A stretch of DNA of 64,000 nt from Tanypteryx hageni (GCA_028673005.1 CM054118.1:86243855-86307854); one strand, 5' to 3'. Shown: positions 35,010-46,001, counted from the first letter of the stretch. Notes: generated from the sequence alone by a model not told the origin. Numbers and translations are program-made.

Positions 35010-35235
35010 GGGGTGGCGGTGGCGGAGTGGTTAGAGCGTTGCCCTTCCACGCAGCGGTCCTAGGTTCGAATCCGGCGGAGGTCAGATTTTTCAACCTGGG
35101 ATCGTCCCGTCCCCTATTTGTGTGATTTGAGGAGACCACGCAAGGGCCGTTAAGCAGTTCTCCCCTTGGTGCTCTTCGTAAAGAGTAGGTTAATGCCGGC
35201 ACCGGGTTTCCCTCCTCCCTTGTATGTGTGTTCGG
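35010..35235 (+). mobile_element. tRNA-derived SINE, copy 1 (reference copy)
   Basis: An excellent A box, tggcggagtgg (35020-35030), and B box, ggttcgaatcc (35063-35073), form a tRNA-like head. The body (tttgtgtgatttgaggaga, gcagttctcc, aagagtaggttaa) and the tail gccggcaccgggtttccc follow, ending tgtatgtgtgt. The body and tail recur on the minus strand at 14455-14692 and 21800-22070. It would be transcribed by RNA polymerase III and would depend on a LINE for movement. Confidence 0.9.
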
Positions 35236-35239
35236 TGTG

Positions 35240-35714
35240 GAAGGAATAATGGCTATAATAACATTGTTGAGGAACAAGGTTTTTGGTTCCGAAAAAGAAT
35301 TGGTGGTCCTGTTGCAGTTTGTAACGCAGCTTACGAATCTGTTTTTAATAATTTCCTATCACGTATATTTTTTTAGATATGTTACTTCCAATTATAGCCG
35401 ACAAACCTCGGAAAGATCATATTCTAAACAAAAGAATATTCAATACAAAACAAACAAACTCTCATTTTGTTACCTTTCTTTGATTTCGCTACACATCTAG
35501 AAGAGTGTCATTCTGTGTTTTTCAGTAGCAGCTGAAGATGGTAAATAAGTGTGCCAAACAGCATTTCTCCTAAATGGTCGACATTTTTGTAATGTTTTCG
35601 GAAATTGTGAAATATCAGAGAAGGTGCTGTACTCCTCTTATCAAAAAAGCTTATCAGTTGTACTTCGGATGGAAGATAGGAGACCAATATAAACAATGGA
35701 CACCTCATATTTGT
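35240..35714. other. No gene recognised
   Basis: AT-rich. ctgaagatggtaaataagtg...gtgccaaacagc at about 35535 weakly recalls the hammerhead-like box found in other repeat ends here. Frames have no domain. Confidence 0.3.
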
Positions 35715-35727
35715 TAACGTCTCATCT

Positions 35728-38110
35728 ATGGATTTCGCAATATCTATGATATGGAGGAAACTGATAAATCAAGACGGAATCGTTAAAGTCGGTGGTGACT
35801 TTAACTTACTCTCAATTGATTGGGAATCTAGAGATAAAGAACGCGAATACTGTAAGGCATTAATCGAAACATTCTGCGAGCACTCTCTCCTTCAATTAGT
35901 CAGAAAGCCAACGCGATCGAGAAAAATATTAGATTTATTAGCAACTAACGTCCCAGAAAGAATAAACAAAGTCACCCTTGAAGATGGAATAAGTGATCAT
36001 CTGGCCGTATATGCAGAGTGTAAGTTGAAAATCGATAGGCACCCTAAGCCTCAAAGAAAGTTTTATATATTTGCTAAGGCAGACTTTTCAAGCTTCAGGT
36101 CGCGCCTACGAGAAATACTACCTGGCTTCCGTGATATGACCGAACGATCAGGTGCTGAGTCGTTATGGATATTATTCAAGGATATAATGCTAGAGGGCAT
36201 CGATAAGTACATTCCAATTAAGTTGAAGGTCGACAATAAAGAGCCACGTTGGTACAATAAGCAAGTTAGGAGTGCGCTTAGGCGTCAGAGAATAAGCCAC
36301 GCGAAAATAAAAAATATGCCGTCTACATCATTCGATGAATATAGAGCAACTAAAGTTAAGACGTATAAGGAATCCCGCACTAAAGCGAGAAATATTATGC
36401 GCGAGTTCTTTACTAACTTCCGGAATAAGGTATTAAATAATTATTTGAAGGAGGACCCAAAAGCGTTTTGGTCCTATGTGAGAGAGGTCCAAGGTAGAGG
36501 CCCTACCATACCTTCCCTGCGTAATGACTCGGTTACCGTTATTCATGATAGCGTAAAAAAAGCCAACCTGTTAAACGATCATTTTGTAAAAGCATTTACA
36601 TCCGTCCGCGACCATTGCGTACTTTATGCACCCGCAATAAGGAGGGACCTGATGGACGATATAGTACAAGGTGCGGCAGAAAGAACTCCCCGACCCACAC
36701 TCCCCACTCCTGTACCCCCACCCCACGCGGTTGCGAAAGGCATGCTGTACCCCCACCCCACCCCTAGCTAAGCCCCTCCCAAATCGGGGAGTTCTTTCTG
36801 CCGCACCTTGTATTTCCTGAGGTGGGAATAGCAAAGCAATTACGTTCCATCAGACATAACAAAGCCACTGGCCCCGAAGAGATTCCTGCTCGCGTTTAAA
36901 AGAATTAGCTGAAGAAATAGCACCTTTTCTTCGAATAATCTTCGAGAAATCCATTTCTCACGCAGAGGTCCCTAACGACTGGAGGTTAGCGCACGTTACC
37001 CTAATTTATAAGGGCGGCGACAAGGAGAACCCAGAAAATTACAGGCCGATTTCCTTAACTTCGATATCGTGTAAGATTCTCGATCATATACTCGTTAGCA
37101 ACATAATGCGATTTCTTGATAGTAATTTATTGTTAGATGATTGTCAACACGGCTTCAGGAAAGGTAGGTCTTGTGATACTCAGCTCGGTCTTTTTGTTAA
37201 TTGTTTACTGAGAAGCGGAGAAAAGAATAAGCAGGTCGATGCCATCTTCTTAGATTTTAGGAAAGCCTTTGATAAGGTACCTTACAGGAAGTTAATAACG
37301 AAATTAGAAACCTTAGGCGTTAATTGTAAAATTGTTAGTTGGATCCGTTAATTTTTAAATCATAGGAAGCAGAAGTTTGTTATAGATGGGAAATCTTCGA
37401 ACTTAGGGGAGGTTGTCTCTGGCGTTCCGCAGGGTAGTGTAATTGAACCGTTATTATTTCTAATTTAAATAAACGATATCGGTTAAGTAGTAGGCTTTTA
37501 GCGGACGACACCGTCATCTATCGGGAAATAAGCAATCCGGAAGACCACCACTATCTCCAAAATGACATAGAAGCTATTTCTGCATGGTGTAAGGAATGGC
37601 AGTTAGAGATCAACCAAAAGAAAAGCTGCGTCATCAACTTCTGGAGAACCAAGAGTATCTCGTTGGATATTAATTATTCGTTGGACGGAGTAGAGATTTC
37701 AGACTCGATTAAATATCTCGGAGTCACGATTCATCGTGATCTCTCGTGGGACACCCACATTCGCCCGATTGATAGGTACCGCTAACAAAAAGGTGGCCTT
37801 TATATGGAGAATAGTTCGAAATAAGCTCCGATAAGTGAGAGAATTATGTTATTTATCCTTGGTTCGACCGCAGGTCGAATATGCTTCAGCTGTGTGGGAT
37901 CCCTACGAAAGGACTCTTTAACGAGATAGAAAAGGTTCAGCGCAGGGCAGCTAGATTTGTAAAGAGGAATTAAGATAGTAAACAAAGCGTAACATCATTA
38001 ATAGAATATCTGAAATGGACATCGTTAGAGGAACGTAGGCTGCAGACTAGATTTAAATTACTGGAAAAATTTAGTTCGTAGGGACCAGCGAATGAGGTAG
38101 TAGGACTTAT
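35728..38110 (+). pseudogene. LINE ORF2-type protein: endonuclease (partial), RT, tail
   Basis: The first frame (35728-36664) contains VGGDFNLLSIDW and LEDGISDHLAVYAE, the catalytic GGDFN and SDH motifs of an EEP endonuclease; the N-terminal part is lost. A basic linker follows (WYNKQVRSALRRQRISHAK; DPKAFWSYVREVQGRGPT). After the MITE the RT reads HNKATGPEEIPA, ENYRPISLTSISCKI, CQHGFRKGRSCDTQLG, DAIFLDFRKAFDKVPY, SGVPQGSV and ADDTVIYREI, the latter two around 37410 and 37500. A late block reads SIKYLGVTIHRDLSWDTHI, CYLSLVRPQVEYASAVWDPY and KVQRRAARFVKR. In-frame stops occur at 36898, 37349 and 37467, with frameshifts around 37480 and beyond 37770. It is inactive. Confidence 0.9.
36667..36810. 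mobile_element. 144-bp MITE with 27-bp perfect terminal inverted repeats
   Basis: The left arm 36667-36693 (CAAGGTGCGGCAGAAAG ...) and right arm 36784-36810 are exact inverted repeats. The element is flanked by TA on both sides (36665-36666, 36811-36812), as in Tc1/mariner-type insertions. The C-rich centre has no coding sequence. It interrupts the LINE frame above; removing it lines up the linker with the start of the RT. Confidence 0.95.
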
Positions 38111-38399
38111 CAGAAGCCCGACGTATCTCGGAAGGCAGGACAGTGAAGATAAGAATCGCGAGATCGACTGTAGAACGGAGCGATATAGAGGATCGTTTTT
38201 CCCTAGGACGATAAGAGAACATAATAGGAAAAGATAACGTAGGAAAACTATGGACCCTTGGTGCACTGCACCCCCTGCCATCCACCAAAAGGGTGACTTG
38301 CAGGGTATCATGTAGATGTAGATAAAATCACGTAAATGACTGCTACTTTTGCATGATTTAAAATATCCGACTTCTCTTTAAAAAAGGTATTCTTCATCC

Positions 38400-39560
38400 T
38401 AAGGTGCCATTAGCAATAATACCTGTCACACATGGTTCAGATCTTCCTGTTCTGGTACCACCGGCAACATATATGTACTGTAGAGGAAGATGCCCGAGGT
38501 GATGAAGAGGCAAAGGCCTAACCAGGCTCAAGTACTGATCAAAATTCATTCGTTTCCGATGCGACGAAGCCACAGAAGCAAGCAGAAATACTTGGTTCCC
38601 AGATTGCAGGGATGGCATCTCCTGGCAGAACATACCACCATTAGCCATTTTCGTAACCGTGAGCAGCAATTCATTGACTTTTATTCTATGGAAGATTTTC
38701 TGTGCTATTGCAATTACGTAAATTCTTTGATGGCATTTCTGAGGTACAAACACAAACGGAAGAATGGCGGTTGTTCATATATTCTTCCAAGTTGAGTTTA
38801 AAAGCAGTTCTGTTGCATAATGACAATATATTTCCATCGATTTCCATTGCTTACATTCAGTTTGGCTAAAAGAATCACATGGGAATATGGAATAACCTCT
38901 TAAACAGGATAGAATATAAACAGGTATTAGTGGAACATCTATGGTGGCCTCAGGAGTACTGCAGAATACTGCTGTTTTCCTTCTGAGTGGAACAGCCATG
39001 CTAAGTCCCAGCACTACATAGTTTGTGATTGGCAAAACTAGACAATTAGTGGAAGGTCAAAAAACGTACGAAAAAGCCTTTTTGCACCACAAAATATTAA
39101 TTACCCCCTTTATATATCAAATTAGGACTCATGAAGAATTTTGTAATAGGTATGGATCAAAATGGCAGAGGATTTCTACATCTTAGGAAAATTTTACAAA
39201 AATCCTCGAAGCAAATATTTGTGGGTCCCCAAATACGTGAACTCATGAATGATGACGGATTCAATACAGTGTTAGAAGGAAAAGAAAAAAGGCATGGGAA
39301 TGTTTCAAAGCAGTTCTCACGAACATTTTAGGAAACTATAAAGCACCAAACTATGAAGACATGGTTAATAAAATGCTGGAAGCAAACCATGACATTGGGG
39401 TGTAACATGTCACTTAACATTCCTTTCCTTCACTCCCATCAGGACTTCTTTCCTGACAATTTGGGAGCTGTAAGTGACGAGCACGGCGAGCGGTTTCATT
39501 CAGGACATTCCAACGTTTGGGAAAAACGATACCAAGGCAAGATGGAATACTAATATGCTT
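38400..39560 (+). pseudogene. Decayed copy of a conserved arthropod ORF of unassigned function
   Basis: Four blocks on the + strand match, from memory, a protein family common and repetitive in arthropod genomes but not named. They are VPLAIIPVTHGSDLPVLVPP near 38400, LQGWHLLAEHTTISHFRNRE with DFLCYCNYVNSLM near 38600-38740, and LPPLYIKLGLMKNFVIGMDQ, FVGPQIRELMNDDGF at 39100-39265. The last block is GCNMSLNIPFLHSHQDFFP then NLGAVSDEHGERFH and EKRYQGKMEY at 39390-39553. A LKAVLLHND block at about 38805 and a GNYKAPNYEDMVNKMLEA frame at about 39340 fill the gaps. Frameshifts and stops are frequent. High copy number elsewhere would suggest a transposon-borne gene. I cannot assign a function. Confidence 0.75.
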
Positions 39561-39599
39561 GCTACTAATCGTTGATTATCAATTAGGGAAGCTCCTGGT

Positions 39600-40190
39600 A
39601 CATCATACAAAAGAAAATTGTTTGCTAAATCTTTAACCTAGCATGAATTTACATATATTTTGCTGAGTTTGTGGTGACTAAAACACAATGTGTTCTTCTA
39701 ATATAAAAATGAGTTTTTTCTCCATATCTAGACGTGCTACACGAATTTTGACTACAGATTCAAACTTAGCTGGCCAAAATCATTTAGGATATATCTCATT
39801 CTATGGAAGAACCAGACAAAAAGTTTCAATTTGTTCACCAGTGTGATCTAAGAGGTTGATTAGCCAGAAATTTCATATAAAGAAACTTCTCTCCCCCTCT
39901 CCTCTCCCCCTCTCCTTTCCCTCTCCTCTCCCCCTCTCCTCTCCCTCTCTCACTCTCGAAGGAGTGAATTTCCATCTAAAACGCACTATTGGCCACAGTC
40001 GTTATCACTCTGTGGGATTTCTTGATCTCCTATCAAAACATTTCTATTAATGTACCAAAGTGAGGAAACATTTTTTATCTATCTTATTAGAAGTGCAGGA
40101 TACCTGTAATTGTTGAGATACTAAAAAACGTCAAATGAATATTGCAACATTTTAATAGCACCATGTTTTAGAATTAATGACATTTCGTCT
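39600..40190. other. No gene; short CT-rich repeat
   Basis: AT-rich, with an imperfect (cctctcctctcccc) tract at 39882-39956. The decayed ORF tail may extend slightly past 39560. Confidence 0.4.
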
Positions 40191-40194
40191 GACC

Positions 40195-40610
40195 TATGTT
40201 CCTCTCCATTGTCTCTAGTATTAATGCGGCAGAAGATCTTCGTTCTTTACAGTTGGCTCAGGCCGCCCTTAGCCTCGTTTTCGCCGCTGCATCCCAATCC
40301 AATCCTGTCTGCAATGTGCGCATAGAAATACCTCTGCTTGATTATAGGCGAGGGAGAACTCAGATTGGCCGGTTTCCGTCGCTTCGCAACCAGAGGGAAG
40401 CGGAATTCGATCCAGTTCTCGATGTATATCGTGCCGTCCGACGTTATAGCGGAACTATTTATCTGTGTCTCATTATGTTAGCACTCGAGCGTTAATAATG
40501 GCAACGGGCGACGTGAATTCCTTCGTTAGTCGCGTGTCTCCGTACGAGCGAGCGCCGTCGATCCCAAGTTGGCGAGCGCGTGCCAGAGGGCCGACGCAGC
40601 CGCCCCCTCT
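40195..40610. other. CpG-richer stretch, no gene recognised
   Basis: Elevated CpG around 40260-40600 just before the pyrimidine tract. The frames have no domain; a regulatory role is possible but unsupported. Confidence 0.3.
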
Positions 40611-40614
40611 CCTT

Positions 40615-41109
40615 CCTCCCTTCCCCCTCTTCCTCTCTTACCCCCTCTTACTCTCTTTACCCCCTCTTACTCTCTCACCCCCTCTTCCTCTCTCACCCCC
40701 TCTTCCTCTCTCACCCCCTCTTCCTCTCTCACCCCCTCTTCCTCTCACCCTCCTCTCTCCCTTTCTCTCTCTCTCCCTTTCTCTCTCTCTCCCCTTCTCT
40801 CTCTCTCCCTTTCTCTCTCTCTCTCTCCCTTTTTCTCTCTCTCCCTTTTTCTCTCTCTCCCTTTTCTCTCTTCCTTTTTCTCTCTCTCTCCCTTTCTCTC
40901 TCTCTCCCTTCTCTCTCTCCCTTTCTCTCTCTCTCTCCCTTTCTCTCTCTCCACCTCTCTCTCTCTCCACCTCTCTCTCTCTCCACCTCTCTCTCTCTCC
41001 TCTCTCTCTCTCACCTTGCTTCTCTCTCCTCCCTCTCTCTCTCCACCTCTCTCTCTCCACCTCTCTCTCTCCACCTCTCCCCCCCCCTCTCCCTCTCCCC
41101 CCCCCCTCT
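40615..41109. repeat. Polypyrimidine low-complexity tract
   Basis: About 495 bases of C/T, with imperfect units such as ccctcttcctctctca and ccctttctctctctct, running into the assembly gap. The translated Ser/Leu/Pro and Arg/Glu frames are artefacts. Confidence 0.95.
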
Positions 41110-41609
41110 NNNNNNNNNNNNNNNNNNNNNNNNNNNNNNNNNNNNNNNNNNNNNNNNNNNNNNNNNNNNNNNNNNNNNNNNNNNNNNNNNNNNNNNNNNN
41201 NNNNNNNNNNNNNNNNNNNNNNNNNNNNNNNNNNNNNNNNNNNNNNNNNNNNNNNNNNNNNNNNNNNNNNNNNNNNNNNNNNNNNNNNNNNNNNNNNNNN
41301 NNNNNNNNNNNNNNNNNNNNNNNNNNNNNNNNNNNNNNNNNNNNNNNNNNNNNNNNNNNNNNNNNNNNNNNNNNNNNNNNNNNNNNNNNNNNNNNNNNNN
41401 NNNNNNNNNNNNNNNNNNNNNNNNNNNNNNNNNNNNNNNNNNNNNNNNNNNNNNNNNNNNNNNNNNNNNNNNNNNNNNNNNNNNNNNNNNNNNNNNNNNN
41501 NNNNNNNNNNNNNNNNNNNNNNNNNNNNNNNNNNNNNNNNNNNNNNNNNNNNNNNNNNNNNNNNNNNNNNNNNNNNNNNNNNNNNNNNNNNNNNNNNNNN
41601 NNNNNNNNN
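41110..41609. other. Assembly gap, 500 N
   Basis: Exactly 500 unknown bases, the size often used for an estimated or unknown gap. The true length of the repeat is unknown. Confidence 0.99.
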
Positions 41610-41939
41610 AAAAGTTGCAAAAGCGTCTACCAGCTGTTGAGTGATGGCGGGGGGGGGGTCTCTCTATTTAACCTTTAATCTTTTTACAGTTGAGAGAATG
41701 GCAGTCAAAAGTAGAGAATCAGTGGGTGGGGGGAGAAGAAGGAAGCGAAGCGAAGTGAAATGGAGAGCAAAGGGAGCGAGCACTCTTTGATGGTTTAGAA
41801 GATTGACGTATAGTGCTCAAAGAACCCGAGGAGGTCTCCTGCGGTAAATGTGTTGCGCTGCTTCGATATAAATACTCCACTTCATTATTACAGCGAACGG
41901 ATATTACGCGTATACGCGCGTTATTTGGTTTTAATTAAA

Positions 41940-43036
41940 CCCTGGAACGCGACCCCGGGGTCCATGCGGCCCTCACTGATTCTTAAGTTTTCATTTTTCT
42001 CCTGAAGATTAAATTGTATTCATTTGATACTTAACGGCCATTCTTTTCAGTTCATTTGTAGACAGTGGTGAGAACAGTTGTGTATTTGTGTTTGTCTCCA
42101 CGTATCAGAGCTTTTGGGGTCTACACGGACCCCACAGTTGTGTGACTATCCTTACGGATATTCATATATACATTTTTCGAATGCTTCCTATTTACTTTGC
42201 AGATTTGAACGGCTAAGTTGTCATTATTATCAGTGTTTTTATTTTAGAAAATGGAGAGGATCAATAGATGATCGCGACATTCAAAGTGTCATCGACGAAT
42301 TAGACAATGAGCTTGTTTCCAAAAATGAAGATGGATTAGAAATCGCTTCAGATATTGAGGACGAATTTTATGTTTCCGACAGCAGTGCCGGCGAATATAA
42401 GCCTTCTTCCACTGATAGTGATAGCAGTGTGGAGAATACGGAGAAAAAGAGATCTAGAATGATACCTAAGAAGACATCAAAGGCTTGTAAAGAACAACAG
42501 GCCAGAACTTCTTCTCGCTCATTGCTGATTTTGTCCTCTTCAACTTCTGCAAGTATCGGAAGTGCTGGAATGAGTAATGTCTCTCATATCCCGTCCATCA
42601 TAAAACTTAACAAAAGTTCGTCCCTAGATGCTCCCAAATAGCAAAATCTGGAAGCTCCTAAGAAGGGTAGTTGTACTCTTTGCCCCCGCTCCAAGGAGAG
42701 AAAATCAGTCAATCTGCTTTCGATGTAATTCCAACATATGTGAGCAACAAAAAATTTTAATATGTACTCTCTGTGCATCGAAAATTTAAGTTAAAAAATT
42801 TGATTTCTATGTCAGTAAGAATTTCGGTTTATATATTTGTTCACTATTTTTAATGATTTTTTCTTAATTCGCTAATTATATTTTTTCCTTATTTTAGAAC
42901 CTCATAAAACATATCTAAATAAAGAAACAAACAAATCCAAATTAAACTACCAAATTTGGGCATTAATTGGGGCGGGGTACGAGCGGACCCCACAGTTGCA
43001 TTGAAAGGAGAATATTCGGATAGTTGGATTCCAGGG
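41940..43036 (+). mobile_element. piggyBac element, internally deleted, TTAA flanks
   Basis: CCCTGGAACGCG at the left and, inverted, CCCTGGAATCC at the right are flanked by TTAAA on both sides (41935-41939, 43037-43041). Subterminal cggaccccacagttg occurs at 42129 and 42987 as a direct repeat. Length is about 1,097 bp, roughly half of a full piggyBac, and the catalytic core is missing. Confidence 0.9.
42240..42780 (+). pseudogene. piggyBac transposase: N-terminus joined to the C-terminal Cys-rich domain
   Basis: The + strand starts with an acidic N-terminal region (IQSVIDELDNELVSKNED; EIASDIEDEFYVSDSSAG) and a Ser/Lys linker. After a stop at 42639 and a frame change it shows SCTLCPRSKERKSV, FRCNSNICEQQ and ICTLCASK, the cysteine-rich finger at the end of piggyBac transposases. 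The DDD core between them is absent, so the element cannot transpose itself. Confidence 0.75.
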
Positions 43037-43102
43037 TTAAACGAAATCTCTTCAAATGATATAAACATTTTGAAAACCCTTGTGCAGTGCATTGCTGCTA
43101 AT

Positions 43103-43378
43103 TCTCTAGAGCAAAGGTTCCCAAAACTCCTTGCAAGTGCGAAACCTTTTCGGCTGTAAACAGAATTTCGCGACATCCCAGCCTTAAAAAGGTTTTTATA
43201 TTTTTACATGCAAACTTTGGACGCATTCATTTGTTAACACTACACCATAATCAACTTATTAGAGGAAAACGTATTGTCCTAATTGTCTATCGACGCATTA
43301 AAATCGCTGATCTATTTACTAGACAAACTTCATCGCGGCACCCATAAAAATCATCTGCGGTACCCAGTTTGAGAACCA
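43103..43378. mobile_element. hAT-type MITE, diverged copy
   Basis: It starts caaaggttcccaaaactcc and ends cagtttgagaaccaatg. It shares several blocks with 6421-6680, including aactttggacgcattcattt and tcgcggcaccc. Confidence 0.6.
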
Positions 43379-43389
43379 ATGGCCTGGAA

Positions 43390-44354
43390 CAGTGTTGCCC
43401 AACCTACGGCCCACGAAAGGTTTTTGTATGGCCCGCGAAGCTATCATAAAAAATCTGATGTGACCACCACATGACTTTCTCCATAGCTCTAATATTTATA
43501 AAAAATCCAAATAGGTTACATAATAATAAATATTTTAAGCAACTGCGAGAAAATTTTAGACTTTACAAAGAACAGAAATATACTCAAACCATAGCCTTCT
43601 GATATTGGATATAGCCACAAAGCTCCAATTAAGAAAAGAAAAAGGAGCGTTAAACTCTTAAACTATGGATTATATGGAAAAATATTTCAAACAAAGGTTG
43701 TAGAAAATTACATTTCCAACAACAATTATTCCGACATATTTTTACATTTATAAAATATTAAAGCAAATATTTCAAAATAACGGATAAGTGACAAGAGTAA
43801 ACACCCACTTCCGGTTGACCGATTTTTACTAAAAACTAACCGGTTCTTTAGACTTTTACAAAATGTTAAATATAAAATTTCGCGTTGACCTGATTAATAG
43901 TTTTTGAGTTAGAGCACCCACAAAAAATCTATCACACGCAAGCGCGCGCGCACACACGCACACACAGACAGACATCAACGAGTAAATGGTCAAAACGTGT
44001 TCAGGGAACCTCAAAACGTGTATTTCCGTTGAAATCTCGAAGTCAATTTTTTCCTTGAAAACAGTGCTTTCCCATATACTACGTATATGGAGAAAAGAAA
44101 AAGCAATCCGAAAAATCGAACACAAAAATTCATACATTTCTATGAAAGTTTTGAAAAAAACTTTTAATATTGAAATGACAACCATCAGAACCTTATTTGG
44201 AATTGATTTTCACTTATATGGCACCTCAGAATACATAGCTTCCAATTTAAGCTCTAATCCAGCCTGCCGAAGAATTGACAAATTCCAATGCGGCCCGTCG
44301 AAGAATTCGCAATCACCGATGCGGCCCGCCATGTAAAAAGGTTCTGCACCACTG
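43390..44354 (-). mobile_element. Non-autonomous hAT element hAT-N1, full copy (965 bp)
   Basis: Ends are CAGTGTTGCCCAACCTACG at the left and, inverted, CAGTGGTGCAGAACCTTTT at the right. The 8-base flanks gcctggaa and gtcgagaa match at 5 of 8, an eroded duplication. Most of its length matches the + strand element at 61090-62065 in inverted orientation. It contains an acacacgcacacacagac tract and no transposase. Confidence 0.8.
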
Positions 44355-44543
44355 GTCGAGAAGCTTCATCGGTTTTAAATATGAGTTAAAAAATTAAATA
44401 ACTCATGAATAACTGCTAATTAATTTGAAATGAAAATGACTTCTACTTAAATTGGGTCGCAGAATTGATATTGAGGAATACGACTGCAGTGGGCAGTGCA
44501 TCTGAAACAGTCGAAATTCTAAATCACGTTGCGTTATTATCAA

Positions 44544-44565
44544 ATATATATATATATATATATAT
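44544..44565. repeat. (AT)n microsatellite
   Basis: Pure AT repeat at the 3' end of the Penelope-like relic. Confidence 0.95.
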
Positions 44566-44711
44566 TAACTAAAGGAAAAGAAAAGGTAGTGATGAGGGTG
44601 GCAACAAGGTGTTGAGGGAAGCCCAGCGGACACTCACCAAGTTGAGGACCAAGCTGGCAGGCTGCTGGGGGCGTCGAAGAGACACGTAAAACACACGAAC
44701 ACAAAAACACA

Positions 44712-44745
44712 CGCAAGCTTATCGGGCCTAAGCCCTTCTTCAGCG
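44712..44745 (-). ncRNA. Hammerhead-like box in Penelope-like element B
   Basis: Minus strand: CTGAAGA (44737-44743), one extra A, a 4-bp hairpin GGGC TTAG GCCC (44724-44735), then GATA in place of GAAA, then the palindrome AAGCTT. This resembles the core of a hammerhead but box 2 is changed (GATA) and stem I does not pair convincingly. Probably inactive. Confidence 0.35.
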
Positions 44746-44919
44746 AAAGAGTAACGTAAAGTGACACACTGGGCGGGGAATGACAGGGTGATGTGGGAAG
44801 GTTGATGATTGGAGGAGGTGGGGGAGTAGGAGGGGTGGATAGCCAATAAAGAGGGAGTGTGATGAGGTAGAGTCCGAATAGTTACAAAGTAACAAGGAAA
44901 CATTGTAAGGGGGCTAATA

Positions 44920-46001
44920 GGGTTAGCGGAGGTTGAGGCCAGGCGGAGAGAAAGAGTCGAGAAGATGGATATGTGCTAGTTCCCAGTGTCGGAGAAGGGG
45001 GGCAGGAGTGTCATAGGGTAAAGCGCGAATAATCCTAACATTGTAGCAACTATTAAAGGGAACATTGTGGGTATTAGCGTGTAATGCAACTGGGAGGGGG
45101 CGTCTGAGAGAAACGCTATTCCGGTGACCGTTCATTCGGATGTTTAACGGATTGCTGGTGAGGCCTACGTAAAACGCGGGACAAAGGGTGCAGGTAAGGA
45201 GGTAAATGACGTTACGGGTGGTGCAGTTGCTTCTGGAGGTGATGGGGTAGGTGATGTTGGTGGAGGGACTCGAGAAAGAAGATGATGGTAGGTGGATAGG
45301 GCAAGTGAGGCAGCGAGGTTTTCCGCAGGGGTGGGAGCCTATTGCAAGAAGCGTGGTAGAAGTGGGAAGTTCCTTCCTCCACAAGATATTTCCCAAATTT
45401 GGGGGCGGCGGAAGGAGAGGAGCGGAGGATTGGCAAAAAGGTTGATAAAGAGGGACTGATGGGAGGAAGAGGTAAGAATTGGGTGGGCAGCATGAAGGAT
45501 TGTTTTGAGAGCTTCGTGGATACCAGGATGGAAAAGTGTCGTAAAAGTGAGTGGAGGGGTAGATGCAGGAATAGTGGGTGTGTGAGGATGAGATCCAATG
45601 TGGGTAGGCGTCATCGCCCTATGGATCTGTTCGCGGACCAAGACTGGAGGGTAACCACGTTTGAGAAGAGCATCCTCGAGGACAGAGTAATACTCTAGAA
45701 GGGATGCTCTATCGGAACAAAGCCTCCATCCTCGATGAGCAAGGGCATAGGGGATAGAGGTTTTGGTATGAAGGGGATGGCAGCTATCAAAGTGGAGGTA
45801 TTGGAGGCTGTTGGTGGGTTTGATGTGAACACAGGTGCGGATTTGGCTGTCTTGAAGGTAAAGATCGACATCCAGGAATGTGATGTGGGAGGTAGAGGAT
45901 TGGTGGGTGAAGGACAGTGAAGGATGGGAGGAGAGACGCGAGAGAAAGGAAAGGAGAGAGTCAGGTCCATGCGTCCAAATGAGGAAGACATCGTCGATGT
46001 A

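Larger units (their letters stand above)
35716..38320 (+). mobile_element. CR1/Jockey-like LINE, 5'-truncated, with MITE inside
   Basis: A non-LTR retrotransposon on the + strand starts inside its endonuclease domain and ends with a gtagatgtagataaaa tail near 38320. Its order of parts is endonuclease C-terminus, linker, RT and C-terminal tail, all readable with few frame breaks in the first half and many in the second. A 144-bp MITE lies at 36667-36810. Target duplications were not found. Relatives at 680-912, 5960-7540 and 23290-24110 are more decayed. Confidence 0.9.

Noticed and set aside
35520..35575. CTGAAGATGG...GTGTGCCAAACAGC as a further hammerhead-like box
   Set aside because: Stem II is mismatched, the GAAA box is incomplete and stem I flanks do not pair; too weak to call.
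40465..41678. Very long open frames of Ser/Leu/Pro and Arg/Glu across the pyrimidine tract and gap
   Set aside because: They are produced by C/T repeats and by N translated as unknown residues; no coding signal.
45212..45641. Overlapping frames inside the Penelope-like relic in other phases
   Set aside because: Shadow frames; the conserved RT and GIY-YIG residues follow one path with a frameshift near 45390.
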